Under the pieces are notes generated by a model. That model saw only the letters and a list, made by a program, of their open reading frames with translations. It did not search any database and was not told where the DNA came from. From NCBI GenBank assembly GCA_037974665.1, contig CM075770.1, positions 7,452,501-7,516,500 of the forward strand: a stretch of DNA of 64,000 bases, in the 5' to 3' direction. Positions 25,147 to 37,257 of this stretch are shown here, piece by piece. Source of the stretch: Ehretia macrophylla (lineage: Eukaryota; Streptophyta; Magnoliopsida; Boraginales; Ehretiaceae). The first letter of the stretch is position 1, and every line of letters starts with the position of its first letter. The position numbers and the translations under genes are program-made.

Positions 25147-26491
25147 TACTGGATTAGTCAGAACTTCTCTGTCTTAACTCGTGGACCTATTTATCATCTT
25201 CTTTTTAAGAGATAAGGGCTACATTTTCTATTACCATCTCTTAATTTTGTGTAAATAAAAAAAATGTCAAAGCTTGAAAACTAAACTTGTCCTAGTTTGC
25301 TACGTAAGGCACCTAAGCTTGATAACATATCTCGCAAAGAGGTGCTTTCGGTCAGTCAAGTATAAGTATATTATAGCGTAAACTACTCTTGTTATCTTGC
25401 ATTCCTCATTCGCATTAGAGATCGACAAGCTTTCTTATTCAAAAAAGAGCTGAGGAAGTTCAGTCGTTGTTATCTCATCTCTTAATTAAGATATTTCAAA
25501 ATCGAGAATCGTGAGACTAGCCCAACCTAGTAAAGGGGCTTGAATTGGTATTTTGTTTAGGGATAACCCCTACTAAGAAAAGGATGAGATATAGCGTTAT
25601 CTCATTCTATTTTGCAGAAAGTAAGTCCTCGTTCATGCTTTTCCTCATTGGGAATGATTTGCAAGATCTAAAAAAAAATATCAATCATAAGAGTATCTCG
25701 TCTTTTGACTCGGAGTGGAAATGGCGGGGAGCTCCAAGTTAACCTTAGTTACGCTCGGGTCCCATCCATGTGGGTCAACTCACTGCTTTCAGTGAAATAA
25801 GGGAGATGAATTCACCTTCTTACAATGGCAATAGCCGAAGGAAGTTGTTCTTGTAGTTAAGAAAAAACCTAGGGCTGAGGGCAATAGCCCGAAGGATGGG
25901 GTTGAAGTAGCGACGGTCAAGGGCGATAGCCCGAGACAAGGAGTTCTAGTTCTAAACCTAACTGACGGACGTTTGTTTTCTACCATAAACAAAGGGTTGC
26001 ATTTACTAGGAGAAATCTTTCTCTCAATCACAGGCAGTTGGACAAGAAAAGGCAAGAGCAAGCAGCCACACATGAACTGCGATACACGATGTCATGATAG
26101 GCTTTCCATAACCATCTTTCCCGACGTTGGTAATCAAATCCTTCTGTCAGTCTCACGGGCAAACACTCAATCAAGTACGTGTGCCACACCATTGACACTT
26201 GATTATAGCAAAACCTTGTGAATGGGTTTTTGTGCTATATACCACGTTGAGAAAGAGCAACTTTCCTCTAGTCTGATGGATCGCTTTCTCTTGCGCATTA
26301 ATGAATGGATCGAGGAATTGTGTATGAAAGGTTTATGGTCTATCTTATACTATCTAGTACGATCGATCAAGTCATTCAGTACAGTATCTTCGTCCGTGTC
26401 GGTCTCGATCGTTGTAGTTGATATTGATTCTGATTAATTCGTTGTTATTTGGAAAACAAACGAATCGAGGGCCTAGAGGAGAATTAGCCAT
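25147..26491. other. Mitochondrial-type spacer between trnS and ccmB
   Basis: Nothing recognised. A 71-codon open frame at 26222-26437 (plus) and a 94-codon frame at 25789-26073 (minus) have no family I know. The right end is the 3' flank of ccmB. Confidence 0.45.
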
Positions 26492-27112
26492 TCAATCTTA
26501 TGAACTAATCGAGACCAAAATTGGAAAAAGAGATACGAATGGAGAGGAATAACCAATCGATGAAAGAACATGAAACCATTATGTTTCAATAGAGGTACGA
26601 GAAAGGGTTAGGGGCAATAAAGTAGGTGAAGTGGTTAGATTTTGTGAGTTGTTCCAACCACTGTTGGATATGATTCTAAGAGCCGAACAAGAATGAATAC
26701 CACACAGAAGAGTCATGACCAGGCTTCCTAATGGAATGTTTAACCGTTCCATTCCGGATAGACCGAATTGGTACGGAAGTTGTAACATGGGAAAACCACG
26801 AAAAACATGATTTATTTGAATAACCCGGTGACTTACCAATTGTAGAAGTAGGATTTTTGGCAAGCAATAAGCACTTAAATAATACAATTCAAGTGTACCA
26901 TCTTCTTTCTCATTTCGAGGAAAAGGTGCAGAAGGAAAAGGAAACAATGGAGGGATCCGAATCGGACCAAAATGGGAATGACATGAAAAGTCTTTTTCAA
27001 AACCTAGCATTAACGGCGTTACAACAATATAGGAGAGGAATAGAGAAAAACTCGTGATTGGTATGGAGGGGAAGATCTGTTTATGATATAGTTCAAGAAA
27101 GAGTCGTCTCAT
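26492..27112 (-). pseudogene. ccmB: ccmB, haem transporter subunit for cytochrome c maturation, with nonsense mutations
   Basis: The protein starts MRRLFLELYHK, then ITSFSLFLSYIVVTPLMLGFEK and KEDGTLELYYLSAYCLPKI, the plant mitochondrial CcmB, an inner-membrane permease of the ABC complex that serves cytochrome c assembly. The family's usual length is 206 codons, and 26492-27112 spans exactly that. I chose the ATG at 27110-27112 because family members start there; the open frame runs ten codons further upstream. Codon 178 is TAA (26579-26581) where the family has GAA, so the C-terminal 29 residues including the last membrane segment are cut off. A second TAA at 26498-26500 replaces the CAA two codons before the end. 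Many other differences from the remembered protein (G to S, R to H, G to R, S to N) are G-to-A or C-to-T changes. The unusual load argues for a dead copy. Confidence 0.88.
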
Positions 27113-27183
27113 TTCCTTATTTCTTCGTAGCCCCTGAGCCAAGTAGTTGATGCGCTAAGGCAGCTAGAGAACTAGGAGCAGGC
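27113..27183. other. Remaining 5' flank of ccmB, left of E3
   Basis: 71 bp of mitochondrial-type DNA, then the target duplication ACTGC (27184-27188). The rest of the flank continues at 36844 on the other side of E3. Confidence 0.6.
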
Positions 27184-27188
27184 ACTGC

Positions 27189-29622
27189 TGTCACACCCCA
27201 ACTCGATCCCACCTACAATCAGTCAGGACGCAACGGAATTTCGGCAGTATAACGACAGTAATTAAGACACCGAGGCTCTAAACCAACCTCTCAGAACATC
27301 ATATAATCAAACTCCTCAACCAAACAACAATCAATTCCTCAATTCCATTAATAACATACAACATAACCATATTATACAATAATCATTCTTAGACGATCCA
27401 TTCATAGTTATACGCCTCCATTCTAACATACCTTAACTTTAACATACATATCAAAATTGATTATAAACCAATTTAGTAATCTAAACAAGGTCAAAAGAAG
27501 ACTACTAAACCATTATACAAAAGTCTTTATACTAAGGTAGGATTTACAATACAACATATTACAATAACTATAAATAATCTCATGGCAAAGACTCTTGCAC
27601 AAAAGGCACATTTTTCCCTTCTGGAGGCACGTACCCGAAATCTTGCGAAAGGACACCTGTATGCTTGCAATAATAGAGAGTGAGCTTATATAAAACAAGC
27701 CCAATAAGGATCCGATAGATCTCTAATAGTATTCACAATACTCCTTGGAAATGATCCTTTGAGCAAGTAAACACACAAATAAACATCAATACAATATAAA
27801 CACATAACTATAATGACCAATCAATAAAGGATACTCAATTTGGTGTAGCTCCAAATGCCATCACGATCTCAACCATTCTTCTTGTAACTCCCCATTACTC
27901 ACGCACCCGAGATACCTCACTAGCCCCTCCCGCCATGACACCTCCGTCATGCAAGCTGGGGGTAGTCTTAGGTAGTCATGCCGTTATCAACCCGACAGCC
28001 CGATGCTGCTCAAGAGGTGGCACACACATACCAAGACTCAACAATAATAATAAACAGCATTCACAGGAGGACAATCTAGCAGAATTGCCTATCTCCCAGT
28101 TCATCAATCATCAATGAATAATTATCAATAATCATCAATTTCCATCAATGTAACATCAATAATCATCAATATAACATCAATATAACATCAATATTTAATT
28201 AAACAACAAACAACTAAGTTAGATGACAAAGTAGGCCATCCAACTTAACATGCATGAAACACGTAAACTAACCCTAGTCTAACCATTAACAACTCACAAT
28301 TCAATCACTTAAATACCACCCAATCAACTAAAGGCTCAATTCAACAATTTAAAGAAAGACAACTTAAACTTCAAATAATCATATCTTACATTCTACTAAT
28401 CCAAACAACTCCAAATCAGTTTCAAACACTCACCCATTCAATCAACTACATTAGCCCTCTCGGAAACCAACCAAGACACATCAAAATCAAGCCCAACAAC
28501 CCTAAAACCTCAATGCACCTAGGCTGAAATTTTTGGATTTTCACCCAAACATCGCAATCGAAAATTCGGCATTATAACGGCATTACCACGTAATTAACAA
28601 ACTTTTAGAAATCGACGGCAATCGATTCCAACAACAACAACTCAAGATAATCATCAAAAGGCCAATCTATCAACTTTAAATACCCGAAAATAAATAATTT
28701 TGCTACAATCGTTCAAATATCGTAGTAATACACATAAACAATCCCTAGCATGGGCTGAGCAATAATATAACTTCAAATTAACATTCTAATTGTTCAAAAT
28801 GCAGTTATGAGCAAAAATATAAAAAATGAATTTTGAGATCTAGAATTTTTCTCTCACCTTTGATGCGATATAAGCCTAGATATACGTGCAATGCATGCCC
28901 AACAAGCGAAATTCAACTCGGCACGAAGTTCTACGGACAAAAACTAGGTTTTTTTATGAAAAATTGCTTTGAAAACTTGAAGAAAAGCTTTGTTTTTTTT
29001 CCTCTATGGCTTTCGGCCATGTGTATGAAATTTGAGTGTGTTTTGTGTTGTGTTTTGTGTGTGTTGATGCATATAAGCTAAGGTCAAACTTATTAAAATT
29101 GGTCAATGTTAGTTTATTAGTCCTTTAATTGTTTTTCTAGTCTTTTAATTCATTTCTTAAGTAGTTCTTGCTCAACTATTAATTTAACACTTAAACTAAT
29201 TCTAGTCAATATATTTTAGGTGACAAAGAATGTTGTATTAAAATAGTTTCACCCGAATCGGCTTAAAACTCGTTTTCTTGCAAAAGAAAGTGTAAAAATC
29301 TTTAAAATTCCAAAACCGATTCCAAATCCGTTTTAATCAAACACGGGTCTATTAATACTCGAGAACTAGGTTTTAAGATTTTTAAAACACCCCTGTAAAA
29401 ATTTTAGCAGACAGGTGTTCAAAAACACTATTCACCAAAACCGGCGATAAAATTTCTGATTCCGTTTTTGATGAAAATTTCATGAATGCACACTTAGCAT
29501 GTATTAGGAGTATTAATCACATATTTATTACATTCTAAGTCATATAGCACATAAATAGGTTAATTCACGCAATACGAGGTTAAGTATGCAAATCGAGATA
29601 AAGCAAAATATGGGGTCTTACA
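27189..29622 (-). repeat. E3 3' LTR
   Basis: 2,434 bp. It contains a segment of about 1.33 kb bounded by similar 40-bp direct repeats (about 27226-27262 and 28553-28600) that is reduced to one copy in E5. That segment holds the GC-rich block (about 27885-28030) and the hairpin. Confidence 0.92.
27682..27702 (-). other. LTR hairpin, E3 3' LTR
   Basis: Six pairs GGGCTT/AAGCTC (one G-T) with a 9-base loop on the element strand. Same relative place as the hairpins in E1, E2 and E4. Confidence 0.7.
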
Positions 29623-29637
29623 TTCTCTCCCCCTTAA
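29623..29637 (-). other. Polypurine tract of E3
   Basis: Element strand AAGGGGGAGAGAA directly before the 3' LTR, overlapping the pol tail SLRGRE. Confidence 0.88.
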
Positions 29638-29639
29638 AG

Positions 29640-32600
29640 AAATTTCATCCTCGAAATTCTTACTTGCTAATCGGAAAAGATCTGGGTACTGTTGCTGCAT
29701 CTGATCTCGCCTCTCCCAAGTAGCTTCCTCGATACCGTGATGCTTCCACAATACCTTGACCATCGAAAACTTCTTCGACATCAACTCTCGTTCCATCTGA
29801 TCAAGAATACGAATCGGCCGCTCGTCATAAATCAGATTCTCACGAAGCTGTAGCGGCTCTGGCTCAAGAATATGAGAAGGATCCGGATTATATTTTCGCA
29901 AATTAGACACGTGAAACACATCGTGGACATTATAAAAATTATTCGGTAAATCCAACCGATGCGCCAACTTGCCCACTCTGCCAGTAATCTTAAACGGCCC
30001 CACAAACCTCAGACTCAGCTTACCACCTTTACCATAACGAGCAAACCCCTTACGAGGAGACAATCTCAAGAAAACCCGATCTCCGACTGCAAACTCCAAG
30101 TCCCGACGACGCTTATCAGCATAACTCTTGAATCTGCTGTGCGCTGTAAGCATTCTCTCCCTGATCAACTGAACATTCTCGATTTTCTCTAGAAGTTTTG
30201 GCATAATAGTCAGATCAATAGTCTTCATCTCCCCTACTTCATCCCAATACAAAGGTGAACAGCATTTACGACCGTAAAGAGCTACAGAAGGTGCCATCCC
30301 AATAGCTTGATAACTATTGTTATAGGCAAACTCGGCAAGTGGTAGATGTTTCTCCCAGTTCTTCCCGAAGTCCAGAACACAAGCCCTGAGCATATCTTCC
30401 AGAATCTGAATAGTCCTCTCAGACTGACCGTCGGTCTGGGGATGATACGCTGTACTGAAATTAAGCTAAGTACCCAAAGTCTCCTGAAGTTTCTCCCACA
30501 AACGAGAAGTAAATCGAGGATCTCGATCTGAGACAATACTAGATGGAATCCCGTGAAGTCTAACAATCTGATCCAAATAAAGATCCGTCAACTTTGCAAC
30601 TTCATCTCCCATCCGCATCGAAATAAAGTGTGCTATCTTCGTCAAACGATCCACGACAACCCAAACTTCATCGTTACCTCTGGGAGTTCTAGGCAAACCA
30701 GTGACGAAGTCCATCGTAATATGGTCCCATTTCCACTGTGGTATAGCCAACGACTTAAGCAAACCTGCTGGTCGTTGATGCTCGGCTTTCACTCGCTGGC
30801 AAGTCAAACATCTAGACACGAACTGAGCAACTTCTCTCTTCATATTATTCCACCAGTAATGTTGCTTCAAGTCCCGATACATCTTGTTTCCACCAGGATG
30901 AATAGTGTACTTAGAATTATGAGCCTCCTCCAGAATACCTCGCCTCAAGCCCGGTTTATCGGAAACACAAACCCTGTTGCGAAATAGAAGAATACCATCC
31001 TCATGCACTTTGAAGTCAGACTGATCGTCCGTGATCTGGTGCTTGATCTTCTGAAGTTTAACGTCAAGTTGCTGAGCTTCTCTGATTTGAGACAACAATA
31101 AAGGCTGAATACGGAGATGTGAACACATCATCCCAACCTGAGTCAACTCCGGTCTCCAATAAATGAATTTCTCAAGAACCTCCCATTTCTTGACAGCCAA
31201 ACAAAAAACACTCGCATTACGGCTAAGAGCGTCTACCACAACATTTGCCATGCATAAGAACACATCCTAAGCCCTCCTTGAATGCATCGCTGTAAATTAC
31301 CATATTATCAGTCCCCTCTGGTAGAGCAAGTACTGGAGCAGTAGTCAATCTCTTTTTCAACTCTTGAAACCCACTCTCACATTTCTCATCCCAAACAAAG
31401 CTAGTCTGTTTATGAGTTAACTTAGAAAGTGGCCCGGCAATCTTCGAAAAGTCCTTGACAAACCTACGGTAATAACCCGCCAAGCCAAGAAAGCTACGAA
31501 CCTCATAAACATTCTCCGGACGTTTCCAAGATATCACCGATTCAATCTTAGTGGGATCCATAGAAATACCGCTCTATGTAATAACATGACCAAGAAAAGA
31601 TATACGCTGCATCCAAAATTCACATTTGCTGAATTTCGCAAACAACTGATGCTCCTGCAGCTTTTGTAAGACAAGCCGTAGATGTTGCTCGTGCTCTGAT
31701 TCAGACTTAGAATAAACCAATATATCATCAATAAAGATAACCACGAACTGGTCCAAGTACGGCTGAAAAACACGATGCATAAGATCCATAAATGATGCGG
31801 GTGCATTAGTTAATCCAAAGGACATAACTACAAACTCATAATGCCCGTACCGAGTCCTGAAGGCAGACTTCGGAACATCCTCCGTGCGAATTTGAAGCAG
31901 ATAATACCCCTGCCTCAAGTCAAACTTAGAGTAGACTTTGGCTCCCTGAAGTTGATCAAACAACTCGTCAATCAGTGGCAAAGGATACTTGTTCTTGATG
32001 GTCACCAAATTCAAACCACGATAATCAATACACAATCTCAAGGTACCATCATTCTTCTTCACAAATAAAACAGGAGCTCCCCAAGGTGAAGAACTCTGCT
32101 GAATGAAACCCTTCTCTATTAACTCCTGCAACTGAGTTTTCAGCTCCTTCAACTCAGCTGGTGCCATCCGGTACGCTGATTTAGAAATAGGTTGAGTACC
32201 GGGAACAAGATTAATCACAAACTCCACATCTCTCTCTGGCAGTAACCCTGACAACTCCTCGGGAAATACATTAGGATATTCCCGAATAATAGGAACTTCC
32301 TCCAGCTGTAGCTTATCAGATGGCTTGTTGATCAAATAAGCTAGATAACCCGAACACCCCTTACTCACCAACTTAACGGCTTTAGTTGCTGAGATAACAA
32401 AACTCGTCTTAGCACCCCGGTTTCCTACTACCTCAACTACTGGCTGATCTGGCAAACAAAACTGTACTACATTTGTTCTACAATTCAACTGGGATCATAC
32501 TCAGAAAGCCAATTCATACCCAATATAACATCATACCCCCGGATAGGAAATAAGATAAGGTCCGAAGGAAAATTATACCCCTTAACATGTATTATACAAT

Positions 32601-32814
32601 CCTTACATACTAAGCCAGTAATATACTTATAGCGCAAAGAGGTACTAGTCTCAACCACATAAGGCAGTCTTTCAGGTTGTACATTAACACGTTGCACACA
32701 AACAGGAGTAATGAAAGAATACGTAGCACTAGAATCAATCAACACTTTAACAAGTTGATCAAGTATAAGGAAGTTACCTTCCACAACTGCAGTCTCCTCA
32801 GGCATCTCTTCCAA
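29640..32814 (-). pseudogene. E3 pol region: protease, RT, RNase H, integrase, chromodomain-like tail (fossil)
   Basis: On the minus strand, from right to left: protease-like VLIDSSATYSFI near 32750; reverse transcriptase about 32190-31600, with [11 protein letters not shown] and the catalytic [12 protein letters not shown] block; RNase H start about 31320-31230; integrase zinc region about 30890-30780 (CLTCQRVKAEH); integrase core with WVVVDRLTKIAHF near 30650; tail [12 protein letters not shown] near 29730. The protein is close to that of E2. The region is broken. Confidence 0.92.
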
Positions 32815-32889
32815 GTCAACTGCATAGGCCCAAGCCTAAACCCGCTGCTGCTGAGGTGCACTGCCCGCAGGTCAACCCTGATAACCCTA

Positions 32890-34085
32890 AGTCGCTGCCC
32901 GACCCTCAGTCCTCTGATATCTAGGGCAATCCCTCGCCCTATGCTGATTGCTACCACAACCCAAACAAGCCCCTGACTTCACCCTGCAATCGGCCTCCAC
33001 ATGGCCCTAGCACTTGCAGTAAGTACACTGCGGTGATGATGCATTGACACTGCCCCTGGAAGAACCAGAAGCTGAAGAAGCAGTTGTACCGTCCTGCTGC
33101 TGAGGTCTAACAAAACTAGGCCTGTATTGACCCTGAGACTCGGCTGGCCTATACTGGGACTGAACTTGATAGGACCTCTGCTGAAATTGCGGTCGATAAT
33201 AACTCTGCTGACCTTGCAGTTTGTAAGAACCCTGCTGAGCCGGCGGCCTGTACATACCCTGCTGTACGGGAGGCTATACACTCCCTGCTGACCCTGAGGC
33301 TGAAATGGCCTCTTGCTAGGCTGGCTAGATACAATCTGTTCCCCCTTTCTCTTCCCCAGTCTAGAAGCTGCATCAAAGGCCTCCGTAAGTATATCATACC
33401 GATTCAGGGCCATCGCATCCTGAATCTCGAGCCTCAACCCCAACATGAATCTATGAGTCTTACGTTCCTCGTCAGCCACATACTCTAGTGCATACCGGGA
33501 CAACCTAGTGAAAGTGGTCTCATACTGTGCCACTAAAGCATCTCCCTGCACTAAGGCTAGAAACTTTACCTCTCTCCGCTCCCTCGCGATCCTCGGGACA
33601 TACTTTGCCCGGAAAGCTAACAGAAAGGTACCCTAAACATACGGAATACCCTGAGTCGCCCAGCTAGTTCTCACCTTGCGCCACCATGCTTCTGCCTCAT
33701 CATCCAGCATGTACACGACAAAGGTGACCTTCTGCTCATCGGTATAATCCATAGGGTCAAAGATCTTCTCCACCTTACTAATCCACGCCTCAGCCTTCCG
33801 ATCATCCGGCTCCCCCTGAAACCGCGGTGGATAATACCCTAAAAACTCTTTCAGTGTACCACGCTCGTGGTACCCACCTTGTACGTTCAGTAACTGATTC
33901 TGCAATGCCTGAGTTTGGGTAGCCTACCCTGCCAGTAACTGTGCCTGCCCGGCCATGATCTCGGTTAACCTATCAAAAGTTGCTCCGAAGTGATCATCAT
34001 CCCTAACTTGGCCTAGTGCCACATTTCTTGGAACCTCATCAATCACCTCAGGCCTACCTCTGGTCCTTGGTCTACCAGTTATTCT
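32890..34085 (-). pseudogene. E3 gag region (fossil)
   Basis: Starts with a basic RGRPE stretch near 34080, continues with capsid-like YYPPRFQGEPDDRKAEAW near 33835 and VDADEERKTHRFM-type residues near 33460. A Pro/Gln-rich linker precedes a CCHC knuckle near 32960. Broken. Confidence 0.82.
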
Positions 34086-34358
34086 ACTAATCAAAGAGTT
34101 AGCACAGGTTATAGCACATTAACAAACTATGAACAACTATTAACACATAAACAACAAACTCATATAAAGCACATAAATCACTTAAGTATCAATCACATAA
34201 ACAAATTAGTCACATAATCACATAAGCACTAAATCACATAATCACTTAATCACTTAACCATATTAACACATAGTTCACTTTTCTTTAACTTCATACATAC
34301 TTTCATGCTAAGACCATTACCCACATTCCGAGAATACCCCAATTGGCAGCTAACATAT

Positions 34359-34370
34359 GCTCTGATACCA
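34359..34370 (-). other. Primer-binding site of E3
   Basis: TGGTATCAGAGC on the element strand, six bases from the 5' LTR, complementary to initiator-Met tRNA. Confidence 0.9.
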
Positions 34371-34376
34371 CTTAAA

Positions 34377-36838
34377 TGTCACGCCCCAACTCGACCCCAC
34401 CTACAATCAGTCAGGACGCAACGGAATTTCGGCAGTATAACAACAGTAATTAAGATACCGAGGCTCTAAACCAACCTCTCAGAACATCATACAATCAACT
34501 CCTCAACCAAACAACAATCAATTCCTCAATACCATTAACAACATACAACATAACCATATTATACAATAATCATTTTTAGACAATCCATTCATAATTATAC
34601 GCCTCCGTTCCAACATAATACCTTAACTTTAACATACGTATCAAAATAGACTATAAACCAATTTAGTATTCTAAACAAGGTCAAAAGAAGACTACTAAAC
34701 CATTATACATAAGACTTTCTACTAAGGTAGGTTTTACAATACATAATATTACAATAACTATAAACAATCTCATGGCAAAGACTCTTGCACATAAGACTCA
34801 TCCACGTAAGGCCCATTTTCCTATTCTGAAGGCACGTACCCAAAATCTTGCGAAAGGACACCTATATGCATGCAATAATAGAGAGTGAGCTTATATAAAA
34901 CAAGCTCAGCGAGGATCCGATAGATCTCTAACAGTATTCACTATACTCATTGGAAATGATCCTTTAATCAAGTAAACACACAAATAAACATCAATACAAT
35001 ATAAACACATAACTATAATGACCAATCAATAAAGTATACTCAATTTGGTGTAGCTCCAAACGCCATCACGATCTCAACCATTCTTCTTGTAACTCCCCAC
35101 TACTCACGCACCCGAGGTACCTCACTAGCCCCTCCATCCATGACACCTCCGTCATGCGAGCTGGGGGTAGTCTTAGGTAGTCATGTCGTTATCAACCCGA
35201 CAGCCCGATGCTGCCCGAGAGGTAGCACACACATACCAAGACTCAACAATAATAATAAACATCATTCACAGGAAGACAATCTAGCATAATTTCCTATCTC
35301 CCAGTTCATCAATAATCAATCAATAATCATCAATAATCATCAATAATCATCCATTTCCATCAATGTAACATCAATAATCATCAATATGACATCAATATAA
35401 CATCAATATTTATTTAAACAACAAACAACTAAGTTAGATGACAAAGTAGGCCATCCAACTTAACATGCATGAAACACGTAATCTAACCCTAGTCTAACCG
35501 TTAACAACTCACAATTCAATCACTCAAATACTACCCAATCAACTAAAGGCTCAATTCAACAATTTAAAGAAAGACAACCTAAACTTCAAATAATCATATC
35601 TTACATTCTACTAGTCCAAACAATTCCAAATCAGTTTCAAACACTCACCCATTCAATCAACTATATTAACCCTCTTGAAAACCAACCAAGACACATCAAA
35701 ATCAAGCTCAACAACCCTAAAACCTCAATGCACCTAGGCTGAAATTTCTGGATTTTCACCCAAACATCGCAATCAAAAACTCGGCATTATAACGGTGTTA
35801 CCACGTAATTAACAAACTTTTAGAAATCGACGTCAATTGATTCCAACCTCAACAATTCAAGATAATCATCAAAAGGCCAATCTATCAACTTTTAATACCC
35901 GAAAATAAATAATTTTTCTACAATGGTTCAAATCTCGTAGTAATACACATAAACGATCCCTACCATGCGCTGAGCAATAATATAACTTCAAATTAACATT
36001 CTAACGGTTCAAAATGCAATTATGAGCAAATATATAAAATATGAATTTTAAGATCTAGAATTTTTCTCTCACCTTTGATGTGATATAAGCCTAGATATGC
36101 GTGCAATGCGTGCCCAACAAGTAGAATCCAACTCGGCATGAAGTTCTACGGATAAAAACTAGGTTTTTCTATAAAAAATTGCTTTGAAAACTTGAAGAAA
36201 AGCTTTGTTTTTCTTTCCTCTATGGCTCTCGGCCATATGTGTGAAATTTGAGTGTGTTTTGTGTTGTGTTTTGTGTGTGTTGATGCATATAAGCTAAAAT
36301 CAAACTTATTAAAAATGGTCAATGTTAGTTTATTAGTCCTTTAATTGTTTTTCTAGTCTTTTAATTCATTTCTTGAGTAGTTCTTCCTCAACTATTAATT
36401 TAACACTTAAACTAATTCTAGTCAATATATTTTAGTTGACAAAGAATGTTACGTTAAAATAGTTTCACCCGAATCGGCTGAAAACTCGTTTTCTTGCAAA
36501 AGAAAGTGTAAAAATCTTAAAAATTCCAAAACTGATTCCAAATCCGTTTTAATCAAACACGGGTCTATTAATACTCGAGGACTAGGTTTTAAGACGTTTA
36601 AAACACCCCTGTAAAAATTTTAGCAGACAGGTATTCAAAAATACTATTCACCAAAACGGGCAATAAAATTTCTAATTTCGTTTTTTATGAAAATTTCATG
36701 AATGCACACTTAGCATGTATTAAGAGTATTAATCACATATTTATCACATTCTAAGCCATATAACACATAAACAGGTTAATTCACGCAATACGAGGTTAAG
36801 CATGCAAATCTAGATAAAGCAAAATATGGGGTCTCACA
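34377..36838 (-). repeat. E3 5' LTR
   Basis: 2,462 bp matching the left LTR. AAAGGTGAG lies at 36068-36076 on the element strand, about 762 bases into the LTR, and the hairpin at 34887-34907. Confidence 0.92.
34887..34907 (-). other. LTR hairpin, E3 5' LTR
   Basis: Six perfect pairs GAGCTT/AAGCTC with a 9-base loop, preceded by CCTCGCT and followed by CACTCTCT. Confidence 0.72.
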
Positions 36839-36843
36839 ACTGC

Positions 36844-37107
36844 TATCCAATGACTCCCTTCTTTACGTGCCTTACATCCCTGACTGCGACACTGACTTAG
36901 TTGATTTATTTTTTCAGGTAGGGTAGGCTTGGAGTCAGAGGTCCTATTTTTCCCAACCAAATAAGCACTTTTGCAAAGTTCACCTTCCCGCGGTCAAAAC
37001 ATGACTTACGTATAACAATCTGACCTTACCATGGACAAGGACTAGACTATAGAGCCTAATTAATAAGAATTCGGGCTTGCTTTCTCAATTTTACATCTAT
37101 GAGCGTC
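36844..37107. other. Mitochondrial-type DNA right of E3
   Basis: Continuation of the 5' flank of ccmB. No gene recognised. Confidence 0.5.
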
Positions 37108-37150
37108 CATTCCTCTCCCTATCGGTCGAGCATCTTCAAACCTTTATCTG
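37108..37150 (+). repeat. Short dispersed repeat, copy 1
   Basis: 43 bp around CCCTATCGGTCGAGCATCTT. A copy at 40633-40675 differs at two positions and a more diverged one lies at 39219-39255, all in the same orientation. Confidence 0.8.
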
Positions 37151-37221
37151 TTGCTCACTTCGGTCGGACTCTGACAGCTTAGGGAAGAATGATGGGTCGC
37201 TAACAAGGCCCCTAAATGATT

Positions 37222-37257
37222 GCTCAGAAGGCTCAGAAGGCTCAGAAGGCTCAGAAG
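37222..37257 (+). repeat. 9-bp tandem repeat, four units
   Basis: Four exact copies of GCTCAGAAG. Confidence 0.95.

Larger units (their letters stand above)
27189..36838 (-). mobile_element. E3: Ty3/gypsy chromovirus, Tekay/Del-like, complete in layout but broken
   Basis: 9.65 kb on the minus strand with exact ACTGC target duplications at 27184-27188 and 36839-36843. LTRs of 2,434 and 2,462 bp start TGTGAGACC and end GTGACA on the element strand. Primer site, gag, protease, reverse transcriptase, RNase H, integrase, chromodomain-like tail and purine tract are all present in Ty3/gypsy order. It is broken, with a handful of breaks, fewer than E2. The first 125 bp of the two LTRs (plus-strand left ends) differ at about 4 percent by eye, many of them C/T, suggesting one to two million years at nuclear rates. 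It is related to E2 in protein and to E5 in LTR sequence. Confidence 0.94.

Noticed and set aside
26222-26437. 71-codon open frame just 3' of ccmB
   Set aside because: Opposite strand to ccmB, low-complexity Ser/Val tail, no family recognised.
28135-28200. Repeated CATCAATA units in the E3 LTR
   Set aside because: Loose AT-rich simple repeat, also in the other LTR; no sign of function.
37222-37257. Short repeats considered as a CRISPR array
   Set aside because: Contiguous 9-bp units without spacers: a simple tandem repeat.
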